Source: Rugalucina vietnamica
Taxonomy: Eukaryota > Mollusca > Bivalvia > Lucinida > Lucinidae
Assembly: GCA_964017185.1 (NCBI GenBank)
Contig: OZ024873.1
Coordinates: 51,694,760-51,758,759, forward strand
Length of the DNA stretch: 64,000 nt
Direction of reading: 5' to 3'
Part shown: piece by piece, positions 64,000-64,000 of the stretch
Position numbering within the stretch: the first letter of the stretch is position 1
Layout of the letters: every line of letters begins with the position of its first letter
Program-made: the position numbers and the translations under genes
The notes under the pieces: model-generated
Told to the model about the DNA's origin: nothing
Seen by the model: only the letters and a program-made list of their open reading frames with translations
Database searches by the model: none

Positions 64000-64000
64000 C

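Overview
The window is eukaryotic nuclear DNA from a metazoan. The two genes are split by canonical GT/AG introns. The rest is AT-rich and crowded with short inverted-repeat elements, tRNA-headed SINEs, truncated LINEs and a Helentron-type ORF. Element style and protein similarity suggest a mollusc, most likely a bivalve; that taxonomic call is an inference.

Layout. (1) 2.7-25.4 kb, minus strand: a 14-exon gene for the cytosolic carboxypeptidase AGBL5/CCP5. Every splice phase closes, giving 4,116 nt (1,371 codons plus stop). The introns hold palindromic elements, an 812-bp hAT-like element, a 3.6-kb satellite-bearing composite element and minisatellites. (2) 26-32 kb: no conserved gene. A roughly 0.42-kb sequence is present as an inverted duplication whose right arm was hit by a truncated LINE and a 795-bp TIR element; the LINE was itself hit by other elements. 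The right arm may supply the noncoding leader exon of AGBL5. (3) 37.7-44.0 kb, minus strand: six 3' exons (233 codons) of a LAPTM4-type lysosomal membrane protein ending in two PY motifs. Its first exon was not found. (4) 44.4-58.3 kb: mobile-element territory, including a Helentron-like non-autonomous element, a 5.6-kb TIR-bounded segment flanked by 166-bp identical direct repeats, a 1.9-kb element with a 9-bp target duplication carrying a LINE tail, a mariner-like MITE and SINEs. (5) 58.35-64 kb, minus strand: the 3' part of an apparently intact Helentron with Rep C-terminus, PIF1-like helicase and C-terminal endonuclease, running off the right edge.

Most unusual: both host genes carry a tandem array of one exon's 3' end together with its 5' splice site. 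There are seven copies of 126-138 bp in AGBL5 and five copies of 37-44 bp in LAPTM4. In both, only the most upstream donor gives the conserved reading frame; the others are decoys followed by in-frame stops. AGBL5 also has an insertion of about 316 residues, rich in His and Asp, between its zinc ligands. About 34 copies of one palindromic element lie in 64 kb, and their hairpin stems appear to vary in a base-paired, compensatory way.
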